Assembly: GCA_024508935.1 (NCBI GenBank)
Contig: JANINW010000005.1
Span: 1-55,132, forward strand
Reading direction: 5' to 3'
Origin: Flavipsychrobacter sp.
GTDB lineage: Bacteria > Bacteroidota > Bacteroidia > Chitinophagales > Chitinophagaceae
Length of the DNA: 55,132 nucleotides
Shown: one piece after another, positions 31,915-40,809 of the stretch
Layout: every line of letters begins with the position of its first letter
How positions within the stretch are numbered: the stretch's first letter is position 1
Translations under genes and position numbers: made by a program
Notes under the pieces: generated by a model
What the model was told of the DNA's origin: nothing
The model's input: the letters and a program-made list of their open reading frames with translations, nothing else
The model's database searches: none

Positions 31915-32514
31915 GTGATCCTTTCCATAGCATACACCCGTTTCAATGCTGCCGACAAGCAGATGTTGCGGCAATTGATACCGGGGCGCTGGCTGGCAGC
32001 TATCAAACGCCTGTGGAAAAGCCTTTTATTGCCATTTGGCGCTGCCGGCACACTGGGCTGGCTTATAAACCTGGTAATCAACACAGTACAAGGCAACGAA
32101 GGCTGGCAATACTACCTGTATCATCCCAAATGGACCCTGGGTCTTGCTGTCCTCTTTATCGTGCTGGTCAGCCTAGGCTTTTTTATGCTGATCGCCAATG
32201 TCATTATATTCATTACCACTATGGTGCCTATTTATTCCGACCGGATTAGAGGACGAAAGCAGGTAATTTACTTTAAACCTGAGCCCTATTACCTGCAGGG
32301 AGATGATGATTACTATATAAAAACCGGCATTCCCGAACATCCATTCCTAAAAGTAAATTTTGAAGCATATAGCCGTGCCGCAGAAACGGAGCAACTGGTG
32401 ATGGAAATGGCGCCAGCTACCAATATCATTTTGAATATTGGCATGGGCACGGCGCAAGGTAACTGGATGCCGCCATCGGGCAAAGATGTAATACTGCGAA
32501 ATGGGGAACAATAA
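31915..32514 (+). CDS. Hypothetical two-helix membrane protein
   Basis: 199 residues with start GTG 31915 (ATG 31963 is the alternative, giving 183 residues). It is basic at first (DKQMLRQLIPGRWLAAIKRLWKSLLLP), then has two membrane helices, GAAGTLGWLINLVINTV and WTLGLAVLFIVLVSLGFFMLIANVIIFITTM, and ends with about 85 hydrophilic residues containing YFKPEPYYLQGDDDYYIKTGIP. I do not recognise the family. It is divergent from marR and convergent with marC. A longer reading from TTG 31819 exists but would run through the marR promoter, so was not used. Confidence 0.5.
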   Translation: MILSIAYTRFNAADKQMLRQLIPGRWLAAIKRLWKSLLLPFGAAGTLGWLINLVINTVQGNEGWQYYLYHPKWTLGLAVLFIVLVSLGFFMLIANVIIFITTMVPIYSDRIRGRKQVIYFKPEPYYLQGDDDYYIKTGIPEHPFLKVNFEAYSRAAETEQLVMEMAPATNIILNIGMGTAQGNWMPPSGKDVILRNGEQ

Positions 32515-32525
32515 ATCTAAATCTA

Positions 32526-33107
32526 TTACACCCCTACATTATTCCTGAATATCTTAACTGCAATAGCCAGGAGTATAACGCCAAAAAACTTACGAACTAC
32601 CAATATACCTGATGGCCCAAGCACTCTTTCAATGAGATTAAGTGAGCGAAGGGTAATGTAGATAACAACCAGGTTGATAAATATAGCCACCAGTATATTG
32701 GCTGCCTGGTAATTGGCTTTTAAAGACATAATGGTAGTAAGAGTACCTGACCCTGCTATCAGCGGGAAGGCGATGGGTACCACAGTACCGGCTTTGCTAT
32801 CCTTTTCGTTGCGGAAGATTTCCAGCCCTAATACCATTTCCAGCCCCAGCACAAATATGACTATCGAGCCCGCAATGGCAAAAGAATGTATATCAAGGCC
32901 CATAAAATTCAGCGCCTGCTCGCCTACGTAGAAAAAAAGGAGCATAAGTGCACCAGAAACCAGGGTAGCGCGCAGGCTGCTGATCTCGCCCATGGTCTTG
33001 CGCAGGGAAAGCAATACAGGCACCGAACCCAGCATATCTATTACCGCAAAAAGGGTAAAAGACAAAGTAACAATTTCTGAAATATTTACGGGTCCTAAAG
33101 ACTGCAT
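32526..33107 (-). CDS. MarC family integral membrane protein
   Basis: 193 residues with six hydrophobic helices. The family pattern includes LFAVIDMLGSVPVLLSLRK early, a central LGLEMVLGLEIFRNEKD, and IAFPLIAGSGTLTTIM, matching the MarC/SnatA transporter family (NAAT). Members were first linked to multiple antibiotic resistance, but that link has been withdrawn; some act as small neutral amino-acid transporters. The gene stands alone, divergent from pepT, with 71 bases between. Confidence 0.93.
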   Translation of the reverse strand: MQSLGPVNISEIVTLSFTLFAVIDMLGSVPVLLSLRKTMGEISSLRATLVSGALMLLFFYVGEQALNFMGLDIHSFAIAGSIVIFVLGLEMVLGLEIFRNEKDSKAGTVVPIAFPLIAGSGTLTTIMSLKANYQAANILVAIFINLVVIYITLRSLNLIERVLGPSGILVVRKFFGVILLAIAVKIFRNNVGV

Positions 33108-33178
33108 AGCCTGTAAAGTTACAATAGTTTAAAAATGGGGCAAGGATTACCTATTTTTACGGCCTCAAAACACACATA

Positions 33179-34429
33179 ATGGGCATTTCCAATTATAAGC
33201 ACACCGCAGCTGAACGTTTTATGCGCTATGTGCAGGTAGATACACAAAGCGATCCTGCATCTCCTACCCAACCCAGCACTATGAAGCAGAAAGACCTGAG
33301 CCGTATGCTGGTAAAGGAACTGCAATTAATAGGCGTTGCTGATGCAGAACTGGACGAGCATGGCTATGTATATGGTACCATTCCTGCTACTACCGAAAAA
33401 CAGGTACCGGTGCTTTGTTATTGCTCGCATGTGGACACTGCCCCTGATTGCAGCGGCGCAGGCGTAAAACCCATTTTGCATGAAAAATTCGACGGAAGTG
33501 ATATTGTGCTGCCGGATGACCCGACAGTAGTTATCAGTACCCATAACCACCCATACCTGAAAGAACGTATAGGGGACAACATTATTACCGCATCGGGTAC
33601 CACCCTGCTGGGTGCCGATGATAAAGCCGGTGTAGCCATAATAATGGACCTGGCTCAATACCTGATCGAACATCCTGAGATACCACACGGCAAAATACGT
33701 ATCCTGTTTACACCGGATGAAGAAGTAGGACGTGGTGTGAACAAAGTAGATATGCAAAAGCTGGGTGCAAACTTTGGCTATACATTAGATGGAGGTGAAC
33801 GCGGCCACCTGGAAGGAGAGACCTTCTCGGCCGACGGCGTTACTGTAACATTTAACGGCGTAAGCGCTCACCCCGGTTATGCAAAAAATAAAATGGTGAG
33901 TGCTATTAAGGCAGCATCTGCTTTTGTAAGCAAACTGCCACGCCACGAATGGTGCCCCGAAACCACCGAAGGCATGGAAGGCTTTGTACATCCGGTAAGT
34001 ATTGAAGGTACTATAGAGAAGGCAACTGTACAGTTCATCATCCGCGATTTCAATTCGGCCATGCTGGCTACGCACGAAGAACGCCTGCGCGCTTTAGTAA
34101 CAGAAACAGCAAAAGAATTTCCCGGTATAGGCACTGAATTTGTTATCAAAGAACAGTACCGCAATATGAAAGAAGTATTGGACACCGTACCGTTTGTAAT
34201 GGATAATGCTGAAGAAGCCTACAAACGCGCCGGCATGAAGGCCGTACGGATGAGTGTACGCGGCGGTACAGATGGCTCACGCTTGTCATTTATGGGATTG
34301 CCCTGCCCTAACCTGTTTACCGGCGAAATGGGCATACATTCCAAACAGGAGTATGTGAGCGTACAGGACATGGAAAAAGCTGTAGAAATGCTGGTACACC
34401 TGGCACAGGTATGGGAAGAAAAGGCATAA
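33179..34429 (+). CDS. pepT: Peptidase T (tripeptide aminopeptidase)
   Basis: 416 residues, matching the M20B family. It has the two-zinc elements: YCSHVDTAPDCSG near residue 80 (first metal His and Asp), TLLGADDKAGVAIIMDLAQYL (bridging Asp), FTPDEEVGRGV (catalytic Glu), LDGGERGHLEGETF, and a C-terminal TGEMGIHSKQEYVSV carrying the last histidine. It hydrolyses the N-terminal residue of tripeptides in the cytoplasm. It leads what looks like an operon with a DUF1573 protein, a UbiA-type prenyltransferase and dapB, though the pepT-DUF1573 spacing (33 bases) is wider. Confidence 0.97.
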   Translation: MGISNYKHTAAERFMRYVQVDTQSDPASPTQPSTMKQKDLSRMLVKELQLIGVADAELDEHGYVYGTIPATTEKQVPVLCYCSHVDTAPDCSGAGVKPILHEKFDGSDIVLPDDPTVVISTHNHPYLKERIGDNIITASGTTLLGADDKAGVAIIMDLAQYLIEHPEIPHGKIRILFTPDEEVGRGVNKVDMQKLGANFGYTLDGGERGHLEGETFSADGVTVTFNGVSAHPGYAKNKMVSAIKAASAFVSKLPRHEWCPETTEGMEGFVHPVSIEGTIEKATVQFIIRDFNSAMLATHEERLRALVTETAKEFPGIGTEFVIKEQYRNMKEVLDTVPFVMDNAEEAYKRAGMKAVRMSVRGGTDGSRLSFMGLPCPNLFTGEMGIHSKQEYVSVQDMEKAVEMLVHLAQVWEEKA

Positions 34430-34462
34430 ACAAAAAAAAATAAAAAGTAAAACCGATAGAAA

Positions 34463-34966
34463 ATGAATCCACAGATAAAAACAGTATTACTTACCGTACT
34501 TACATTATCCTGCTTTGCCATAGCATTGGTAGAGCTAAGCGGCGTAAGCAACACAGCTTTGTTTAATAAATATGGCATAGGCGAAAGCAGTGGTGGGAGC
34601 CCTCTTATGCCGGATAGCGTGGCCCACCGCACGAAGCAAATGCATGATATGCCGAAGACCACTATACAATTCGATACTACGAAACATAATTTCGGCACCA
34701 TAAAAGAAGGCGATAAGGTAAAATATGCTTACCATTTCAAAAACATTGGAAATAATCCTTTGTTAATATCCAATGTATCGGCTTCCTGCGGATGTACGGT
34801 TCCGTCGTTTCCTAAAGAGCCTATTGCACCCGGCGGAGACGGCAGTATTGAAGTGGAATTTAATAGCAAAGGCAAGGAAGGGCACCAGACCAAGAATGTG
34901 ATGATCTATTCTAATGCCCAGGAAGAAGCGATGTCTATAGGTTTTGAAGCAGAAGTAGTTAAATAA
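34463..34966 (+). CDS. DUF1573 exported protein
   Basis: 167 residues. An N-terminal hydrophobic segment (TVLLTVLTLSCFAIALVEL) is probably a signal anchor. After a linker comes the DUF1573 immunoglobulin-like domain, TTKHNFGTIKEGDKVKYAYHFKN...NPLLISNVSASCGCTVPSFPKEPIAPG and VEFNSKGKEGHQTKNVMIYSN. The CGC within VSASCGCT and P.PI.PG are hallmarks of the family. Widespread in Bacteroidota; function is not established. It lies 4 bases before the UbiA-like gene, within the pepT-dapB run. Confidence 0.9.
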   Translation: MNPQIKTVLLTVLTLSCFAIALVELSGVSNTALFNKYGIGESSGGSPLMPDSVAHRTKQMHDMPKTTIQFDTTKHNFGTIKEGDKVKYAYHFKNIGNNPLLISNVSASCGCTVPSFPKEPIAPGGDGSIEVEFNSKGKEGHQTKNVMIYSNAQEEAMSIGFEAEVVK

Positions 34967-34970
34967 TATA

Positions 34971-35855
34971 ATGAGTACGATAATAGTACCTTTTTTCCAG
35001 CGGGTAAAGCAATACTTGTCGCTGATAAAATTCAGCCATACAGTATTTGCTTTGCCATTTGCCCTGATAGGTTTTACACTAGCGGTAGTAAAAGAACAAA
35101 AAAGCTTTGAATGGCATCTGTTCGTAAAAATGCTGTTGTGCATGGTGTTTGCGCGCACGGCCGCTATGGCATTCAACCGCTATCTTGACCGTCGCTTTGA
35201 TGCACTGAACCCGCGCACGGCGCAACGGGAGATACCTGCCGGTGTTATCAAACCGGAACATGCTTTATGGTTTACTATCCTTAATTCTGTTTTGTTCGTG
35301 GTCACTACCCTATTCATCAACATGACCGTGTTCTACTTATCTATAGTAGCATTATTCGTTATCCTGTTTTACAGCTATACCAAGCGTTTTACTGCGTTAT
35401 GCCATCTTGTGTTGGGTGTTGGGCTTTCGCTTTCACCACTGGGTGCTTTCCTTGCTGTGACAGGTTATTTTAAACTACTGCCGGTATTGTTCTCACTGGC
35501 CGTACTTACATGGGTTGCGGGCTTTGATATAATCTATGCCCTGCAGGACGAAGCATTCGACCGTAGCCAGAAACTACACAGCATACCGGCTGCTTTAGGT
35601 ACTACCAATGCGCTGTGGGTATCTAATATTTTGCATGTACTTTCATCGCAATTCATCATTGCTGCAGGGTTTGTTGGTTCGTTCAATATCATATACTGGA
35701 TAGGCGCATCCGTGTACTGCGGGCTGCTGATATACCAGCACATGTTGGTAAAACCCAATGACCTGAGCAAGGTAAATATGGCGTTTGCCAATACCAATGG
35801 GTATGCCAGCATTATCTTTGCCGTATTTACCATTATTTCACTTTTATTATCATAA
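34971..35855 (+). CDS. UbiA-like polyprenyltransferase (possible MqnP)
   Basis: 294 residues with eight to nine hydrophobic helices. The two Asp-rich motifs that bind prenyl diphosphate and Mg2+ are present: NRYLDRRFDALNPRTAQREIPAG (N69-D77) and YALQDEAFDRSQKLHSIPAALG near residue 186. This fits the 'UbiA_other' group, which is commonly annotated as MqnP and attaches the side chain in futalosine-pathway menaquinone synthesis. Other menaquinone genes are not in the window, so that assignment is inference. It starts 4 bases after the DUF1573 gene. Confidence 0.88.
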   Translation: MSTIIVPFFQRVKQYLSLIKFSHTVFALPFALIGFTLAVVKEQKSFEWHLFVKMLLCMVFARTAAMAFNRYLDRRFDALNPRTAQREIPAGVIKPEHALWFTILNSVLFVVTTLFINMTVFYLSIVALFVILFYSYTKRFTALCHLVLGVGLSLSPLGAFLAVTGYFKLLPVLFSLAVLTWVAGFDIIYALQDEAFDRSQKLHSIPAALGTTNALWVSNILHVLSSQFIIAAGFVGSFNIIYWIGASVYCGLLIYQHMLVKPNDLSKVNMAFANTNGYASIIFAVFTIISLLLS

Positions 35856-35860
35856 GCACA

Positions 35861-36586
35861 ATGAATATTGCATTGATAGGCTATGGCAAAATGGGTAAAG
35901 CCATTGAAGAAATAGCGCTCGAACGCGGGCACAATATTGTACTGCGTATCACTTCTGCTAACAGGCACGAAATGGACAAGGCCCATTTACAAAATGCAGA
36001 TGTGGCAATAGAGTTTACCAATCCGGAAGCTGCCCGTGATAATGTAAGCACTGTGCTGAATACGGGCGTGCCAGTAGTATGTGGCACCACCGGGTGGAAC
36101 GAAGGGTTGGACCATGCCAAAATGCGCACACTCGACAACAAAACCGCATTCCTGCAAACATCGAATTTCAGCGTGGGCGTGAATATATTTTTTGAAGTAA
36201 ATAAACTGCTGGCATCGTTAATGAACGACCAGCCTTCTTACAACGTAAGCATAGAAGAAACGCACCATACCCAAAAGAAGGATGCTCCCAGTGGTACCGC
36301 CATTACCCTCGCAGAACAAATATTAGAAAATCTGCCGCGCAAAAAACACTGGACTAAAGACAATACAGATAACGCGGAAGCTTTTCCTATCGTCGCACAC
36401 CGCACCGAAAACGTGCCGGGTACGCACAATGTAAAATACAGCTCTGAAATAGACGATATTGAGATCATTCACACCGCTCATAGCCGAAAAGGCTTTGCAC
36501 TTGGAGCTGTACTGGCTGCCGAGTTCATTGTAGGAAAGCAGGGCATTTTTACGATGCAGGATGTGCTGGGTATAAGAAGAATGTAA
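35861..36586 (+). CDS. dapB: 4-hydroxy-tetrahydrodipicolinate reductase
   Basis: 241 residues. It reduces hydroxytetrahydrodipicolinate with NAD(P)H in lysine and diaminopimelate synthesis. The Rossmann fold starts MNIALIGYGKMGKAIEEIA, and catalytic residues are in VSIEETHHTQKKDAPSGTAITLAEQ (His-His with Lys, and the DAPSGTA loop). C-terminal HTAHSRKGFALGAVLAAEF is also typical. The length is that of the short Bacteroidota form. It is the last gene of the apparent pepT-DUF1573-UbiA operon, and its stop codon forms part of the terminator stem. Confidence 0.97.
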   Translation: MNIALIGYGKMGKAIEEIALERGHNIVLRITSANRHEMDKAHLQNADVAIEFTNPEAARDNVSTVLNTGVPVVCGTTGWNEGLDHAKMRTLDNKTAFLQTSNFSVGVNIFFEVNKLLASLMNDQPSYNVSIEETHHTQKKDAPSGTAITLAEQILENLPRKKHWTKDNTDNAEAFPIVAHRTENVPGTHNVKYSSEIDDIEIIHTAHSRKGFALGAVLAAEFIVGKQGIFTMQDVLGIRRM

Positions 36587-36620
36587 ACTAAAAGCCCTGC
36601 AATGCAGGGCTTTTAGTTTA
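36584..36620. terminator. Bidirectional terminator embedding two stop codons
   Basis: An 18-bp perfect stem (36584-36601 with 36603-36620), with one unpaired central base, carries AAAAGCCCTGCA / TGCAGGGCTTTT. Its outer ends are the TAA of dapB (36584-36586) and the TAA of the S9 peptidase gene (36618-36620 on the other strand). Tracts of A and T flank the GC part on both sides. Confidence 0.9.
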
Positions 36621-38786
36621 TGGTTTCAGGTAAAGATCGAAATAATCGCTCACCTTTTGCATCAGGTGCACCCTGTCTTTACCTCGTACATTATGTTCGT
36701 AACCGGGATACACGAAATAGTCTACCTGTACATTTTCGTCCACGCATTTTTTCAGGAAGTAAATAGAATGCTGCCACACTACCGTAGGATCGTCCGTACC
36801 ATGTATCAATAACAGCTTGCCCTGCAGGTTCTTCACTTTGCTGAAAAGGTTATTATTCGCATATCCTTCAGGGTTTTGTTCCGGCCTGTCCATATAACGC
36901 TCGGTATACATTATTTCATACATACTCCAGTCCATCACAGGGCCGCCTGCTACCGCACATTTAAATACACCGGGATGGCGCAGCATCAATGAAGTGGTCA
37001 TAAAACCACCAAAGCTCCAGCCATGTACACCCATACGATCTGCATCGACATACGGTAAAGATTTAAGGTATTCTACACCCTTCAACTGGTCATTCATTTC
37101 TACCGTACCCAATTGGCGGAAGGTAGCCTGTTCAAATGCAAGGCCACGATTACCGCTGCCACGGCCATCCATGGTAAATACAACGTATCCGCGCTGGGCC
37201 ATATATTCATACCACAGGTTATTGCTCTCAGGGAATGAGTTCTTTACTAATTGCACGTGCGGACCATTATACAGGTACACAACTGCCGGGTATTTTTTAG
37301 ACGAACTAAAATTGGTGGGCAATATTAGTTTACCATACAAGGGCGTGCCATCATCGGCCTTCAATGTTATGTTCTTAATTTCAGGACGGTCATAGTCTGC
37401 CAGCGTATTAGGTGCTTCCAGTACCACGGTGCTATATTTATCATGCGTGCTGCATACAATCCCGCGACGTGGTACTCCGGCACCGCTATACACATCGTAT
37501 ACGTATTTACCATCTGAAGAAGGATAAACCGTATGTGTTCCCGGTTCGCTATCTAATCGGCGCATTTTACCGGTGTTCCAGTTTACAGCATAGGTATGCT
37601 TTTCCATGGCCGACTCTTTAGAAGCAGCAATGATAAATGCTTCATCGTCTGCATCTTGCCCCAGTATTTCATTTACTACCCATTTGCCTTTTGTTAGCTG
37701 TTTCAGCAGTTTACCTTCCGTATTGTACAGGTACAGGTGCATATAGCCATCGCGCTGGCTCCACCAAACAAATTTATCATTGCTGCCGGGTATAAAATTA
37801 AGTTCATGCTGCGGCTCTACATATTTCTCACTCTTTTCTTCAAACAGCGTACGCACTTTCTTGCCGGTTTGTATATCGTACTGGTTCAGCCACATATGGT
37901 TCTGGTCGCGGTTGAGAACGGCTATAAAAACATACTTTTCATCAGGACTCCAGGTTACACAGGTGAGGTATTGGTCTTTCGGGGCCTCTGTTTGTAATTG
38001 CACGGTACGGCCTGTAGTTATATTATACACCTGTACCGTTACCTGGTGCGATTTACCGCCGGCCATAGGATATTTTATGTTCGTATTCTTCGCCGGTATC
38101 TCTGTCCAGTTGACAACAGGATAATCGGCCACCATGGTTTGATCCATGCGGTAGTAGGCCAGGTAATTGCCATCAGGTGAAAAGAATTTACCCCTGGTAA
38201 TACCGAACTCATTGCGGTGCACCGGCATACCATTCACTATATCTTTGTTTGCATCATTGGTCAGAGCTATACTTCTTTTATCCCTGGTCATCAGCCACAG
38301 ATTATTATCTATTGTATAAGCTACATTGCCGCTTTTATGCACAGCTATGCTATCTGCTTTTTCGGGCAGTGTCATCCAGTTCTCCCAGGTCATACCACCG
38401 GCGGTAAGCGTACCTTTTTTTAGTTCATTTCCATCTGCAAAATATATAAGCCCTTCGTCTAGCCAGGTAAGTTCCGGCATTGCTTTCAACTTGTTCTTGC
38501 TATACAACTTTTGGTTCAGGTCTTTCAGGCGCACCACAGTATCTGTACGGTCTGTAGGATACGTAGTGTATATCCATGCGTAGCTGCCATCGCCAGTTTT
38601 TACTACCTGGTACATGCGGTGTGTATTAGGCTCCCAGCTTGGCTGTTTGATATTCCGGAGTGCCAGCGTAGTACTCATACCATTTGTTGCTTCCGCTATG
38701 GTAAATTGCTTTTTCTGTGCCACGACAGCATTAGCCATCAGCGAAACGCCTGCCAGCAATATACAGGCCTTGTTGTTTATAAACAT
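36618..38786 (-). CDS. S9 family serine peptidase (dipeptidyl-peptidase IV-like)
   Basis: 722 residues. After a signal peptide (MFINNKACILLAGVSLMANAVVA) comes the DPP-IV beta-propeller domain with a segment such as GKFFSPDGNYLAYYRMDQT (about residue 200). The C-terminal alpha/beta-hydrolase domain has the nucleophile in GVHGWSFGGFMTTS (S591), the Asp in IHGTDDPTVVWQHSIYF and the His in YPGYEHNVRGKDRVHL. Such enzymes release dipeptides with Pro or Ala at position 2 and are periplasmic in Bacteroidota, part of protein digestion. It is convergent with dapB. Confidence 0.96.
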   Translation of the reverse strand: MFINNKACILLAGVSLMANAVVAQKKQFTIAEATNGMSTTLALRNIKQPSWEPNTHRMYQVVKTGDGSYAWIYTTYPTDRTDTVVRLKDLNQKLYSKNKLKAMPELTWLDEGLIYFADGNELKKGTLTAGGMTWENWMTLPEKADSIAVHKSGNVAYTIDNNLWLMTRDKRSIALTNDANKDIVNGMPVHRNEFGITRGKFFSPDGNYLAYYRMDQTMVADYPVVNWTEIPAKNTNIKYPMAGGKSHQVTVQVYNITTGRTVQLQTEAPKDQYLTCVTWSPDEKYVFIAVLNRDQNHMWLNQYDIQTGKKVRTLFEEKSEKYVEPQHELNFIPGSNDKFVWWSQRDGYMHLYLYNTEGKLLKQLTKGKWVVNEILGQDADDEAFIIAASKESAMEKHTYAVNWNTGKMRRLDSEPGTHTVYPSSDGKYVYDVYSGAGVPRRGIVCSTHDKYSTVVLEAPNTLADYDRPEIKNITLKADDGTPLYGKLILPTNFSSSKKYPAVVYLYNGPHVQLVKNSFPESNNLWYEYMAQRGYVVFTMDGRGSGNRGLAFEQATFRQLGTVEMNDQLKGVEYLKSLPYVDADRMGVHGWSFGGFMTTSLMLRHPGVFKCAVAGGPVMDWSMYEIMYTERYMDRPEQNPEGYANNNLFSKVKNLQGKLLLIHGTDDPTVVWQHSIYFLKKCVDENVQVDYFVYPGYEHNVRGKDRVHLMQKVSDYFDLYLKP

Positions 38787-38860
38787 TCTTATGTATTAAA
38801 ATGACTTTAATAAAGACGGCTGAAATTATTCATAATTCGTTAAAAAGTGATGCCCCTAAT

Positions 38861-38873
38861 AGGGTTAGACCCT
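38861..38873. promoter_or_regulatory. Small inverted repeat between S9 and the hydrolase gene
   Basis: AGGGT, TAG, ACCCT forms a perfect 5-bp inverted repeat in the 130-base gap between divergent genes, next to TAAATTTG (38873-38880), a -7-like element for the hydrolase gene. Its short length makes a control role only a possibility. Confidence 0.3.
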
Positions 38874-38916
38874 AAATTTGAAAACCTTTTACGGCTATTT
38901 GCCGTTTATTAAGCAT

Positions 38917-39957
38917 ATGCGCATACTTATCACACTCATCCTCATTGTAAGTAACCTAACTGTAAATGCCCAGTTTGAATATTTTAACACCCCCGATTTC
39001 TGGGGGAAATTTCAAATAGACACAAAGCCGGAGACTACCCGCCCAGATTCTGCATTTATAATGATCAGCAACAGGAAATACACAGGTGATAAACTCAGGT
39101 TCCTGGGAGATGCTGTAGATGAAGAACGCCTGCATTACCTGTATATCTATGCATGGAAAAATAAATGGCATGTTCTGGAAACAAAAAGTATAGAAGAGGC
39201 TGTAAACTATATGCCCGATATTAACAAGGACTGGCTATTGTATACAGAAGGCATGGGCAAACAATTTACTACCGATGCCGACCGTGCATTCATTGTAAAC
39301 GGTATGTATCATGTAAATGTTATCATGTTCGACTATCCGAGTATTACATCCGAAAAAGGGCAATTCGGTAATTATTTCTTTGCCATAGGCAATGCAAAAA
39401 ATGCCTACAAATATTTCATCCCTGCTATGTACACCATCGAAGACCTGCGCGTAAAGCATAAAATGGGCAATGGTAAATTGTCTATGATATTTCATAGCAT
39501 GGGCAACTATGTGGTACGCAATATGGTAAAGAATGGTGAATTGAGGATGATAAACGACAGGCAGTGGGTAGACAATCTTATATTGAATGCTCCTTGCGTA
39601 CCCAACCGGCACCATAAAGTATGGCTTGAGAAAATAGGCTTTGCCAAAAACATCTACGTTCACTACAACCCCGAAGATAGAACGCTTGGAGGAGCATATC
39701 TTGCCAGCAAACAGATACAGTTAGGCGGAGCACTCAAAAATGCTGAATGCGATAATGTCCACTATATCAATTTCAGTACGCTTTGCGGTGAGAATCACAG
39801 CAACTTCCTGAATGTGCATGGCCGGCCGCCTGCATCTGCCGCCGCAGTAAGGCACTACAATACTTTATTTCACGGCAACCCGGTTGACCTAAGCAATACT
39901 GCACTATATACACCAACCGCTTACAGGCATATAGGTTATGATATACTGCCTAATTGA
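38917..39957 (+). CDS. Exported alpha/beta-hydrolase-like protein (DUF900-type)
   Basis: 346 residues from ATG 38917 (an in-frame TTG at 38878 is upstream). The signal peptide MRILITLILIVSNLTVNAQ is clear. The core resembles alpha/beta hydrolases of the DUF900 class: FIVNGMYHVNVIMFDYPS, then LSMIFHSMGNYVVRNMVKNG carrying the GxSxG-like nucleophile Ser, a later NLILNAPCVPN (possible acid), and NFSTLCGENHSNFLNVHGRP with a His that could complete a triad. It probably hydrolyses an ester or amide in the envelope; the substrate is unknown. It ends by overlapping kdsA by 8 bases. Confidence 0.65.
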   Translation: MRILITLILIVSNLTVNAQFEYFNTPDFWGKFQIDTKPETTRPDSAFIMISNRKYTGDKLRFLGDAVDEERLHYLYIYAWKNKWHVLETKSIEEAVNYMPDINKDWLLYTEGMGKQFTTDADRAFIVNGMYHVNVIMFDYPSITSEKGQFGNYFFAIGNAKNAYKYFIPAMYTIEDLRVKHKMGNGKLSMIFHSMGNYVVRNMVKNGELRMINDRQWVDNLILNAPCVPNRHHKVWLEKIGFAKNIYVHYNPEDRTLGGAYLASKQIQLGGALKNAECDNVHYINFSTLCGENHSNFLNVHGRPPASAAAVRHYNTLFHGNPVDLSNTALYTPTAYRHIGYDILPN

Positions 39958-40783
39958 GTGTATTAACTACCGTGCGTAGTTTCACAAGTTTCTCCATCAA
40001 AGGTTCCAGCAGATCAAGTTTCAGCATGTTGGCACCGTCTGATTTAGCGCAGGAGGGGTCGGGATGGGTTTCTATAAATAAACCATCGGCACCCACTGCT
40101 ATTGCAGCCCTAGCTATTGTTTCTATCATTTGAGGATTACCACCTGTAACACCGCTGCTTTGATTAGGCTGCTGCAAAGAATGGGTACAATCCATTACTA
40201 CCGGTACGCCCATGGCACGCATGGTAGGTATGCCCCTATAGTCTACTATCAGGTCGTGGTAGCCAAAGGTTGTGCCACGGTCGGTAAGGGCAATTCTATT
40301 ATTACCGCTTTCCTGCAATTTGGTTACGGCAAACTGCATTGCTTCCGGACTCAGGAATTGTCCCTTTTTTACATTCACCACTTTACCTGTTTTTGCTGCA
40401 GCAACCAGTATGTCTGTTTGCCTGCAAAGGAAAGCAGGTATTTGCAATACATCTACATATTCAGCCGCCATAGCTGCTTCCTCAGCAGCATGTATATCTG
40501 TAACTACAGGAACATTATAGGTATCGCGTACTTTCTTCAGCAGTTTCAGCGCTGCTTCATCCCCAATACCGGTGAAACTGTCTAGCCGCGTGCGGTTGGC
40601 CTTGCGGTAAGAGGATTTGAATATAAGCGGTATTTCCAGTCGCTTGCTGATATCTATTACCCTTTCCGCAGTACGCATTAATATCTCTTCCCCTTCTACC
40701 ACACATGGCCCCGCCATCAGAAAGAAATTATCTTTATTTATATTTTGTTCTTTAAATAAAACTTCTAAAAAATCACGATTCAT
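39950..40783 (-). CDS. kdsA: 3-deoxy-8-phosphooctulonate synthase
   Basis: 277 residues. It joins arabinose 5-phosphate and phosphoenolpyruvate to make Kdo 8-phosphate, the precursor of lipopolysaccharide inner core. Signature stretches are FFLMAGPCVVEGEEILMRT, LIFKSSYRKANRTRLDSFTGIG, VPVVTDIHAAEEA, LQIPAFLCRQTDILVAAAKTGKVVNVKKGQF and GLFIETHPDPSCAKSDGANML, the standard KdsA blocks. ATG 40783 was chosen over a TTG at 40816. It lies after sdaA on the same strand, with the small gap implying cotranscription, and confirms a Gram-negative outer membrane. Confidence 0.97.
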   Translation of the reverse strand: MNRDFLEVLFKEQNINKDNFFLMAGPCVVEGEEILMRTAERVIDISKRLEIPLIFKSSYRKANRTRLDSFTGIGDEAALKLLKKVRDTYNVPVVTDIHAAEEAAMAAEYVDVLQIPAFLCRQTDILVAAAKTGKVVNVKKGQFLSPEAMQFAVTKLQESGNNRIALTDRGTTFGYHDLIVDYRGIPTMRAMGVPVVMDCTHSLQQPNQSSGVTGGNPQMIETIARAAIAVGADGLFIETHPDPSCAKSDGANMLKLDLLEPLMEKLVKLRTVVNTLN

Positions 40784-40809
40784 GATGCAAAGATAATAGA
40801 TACTATACA

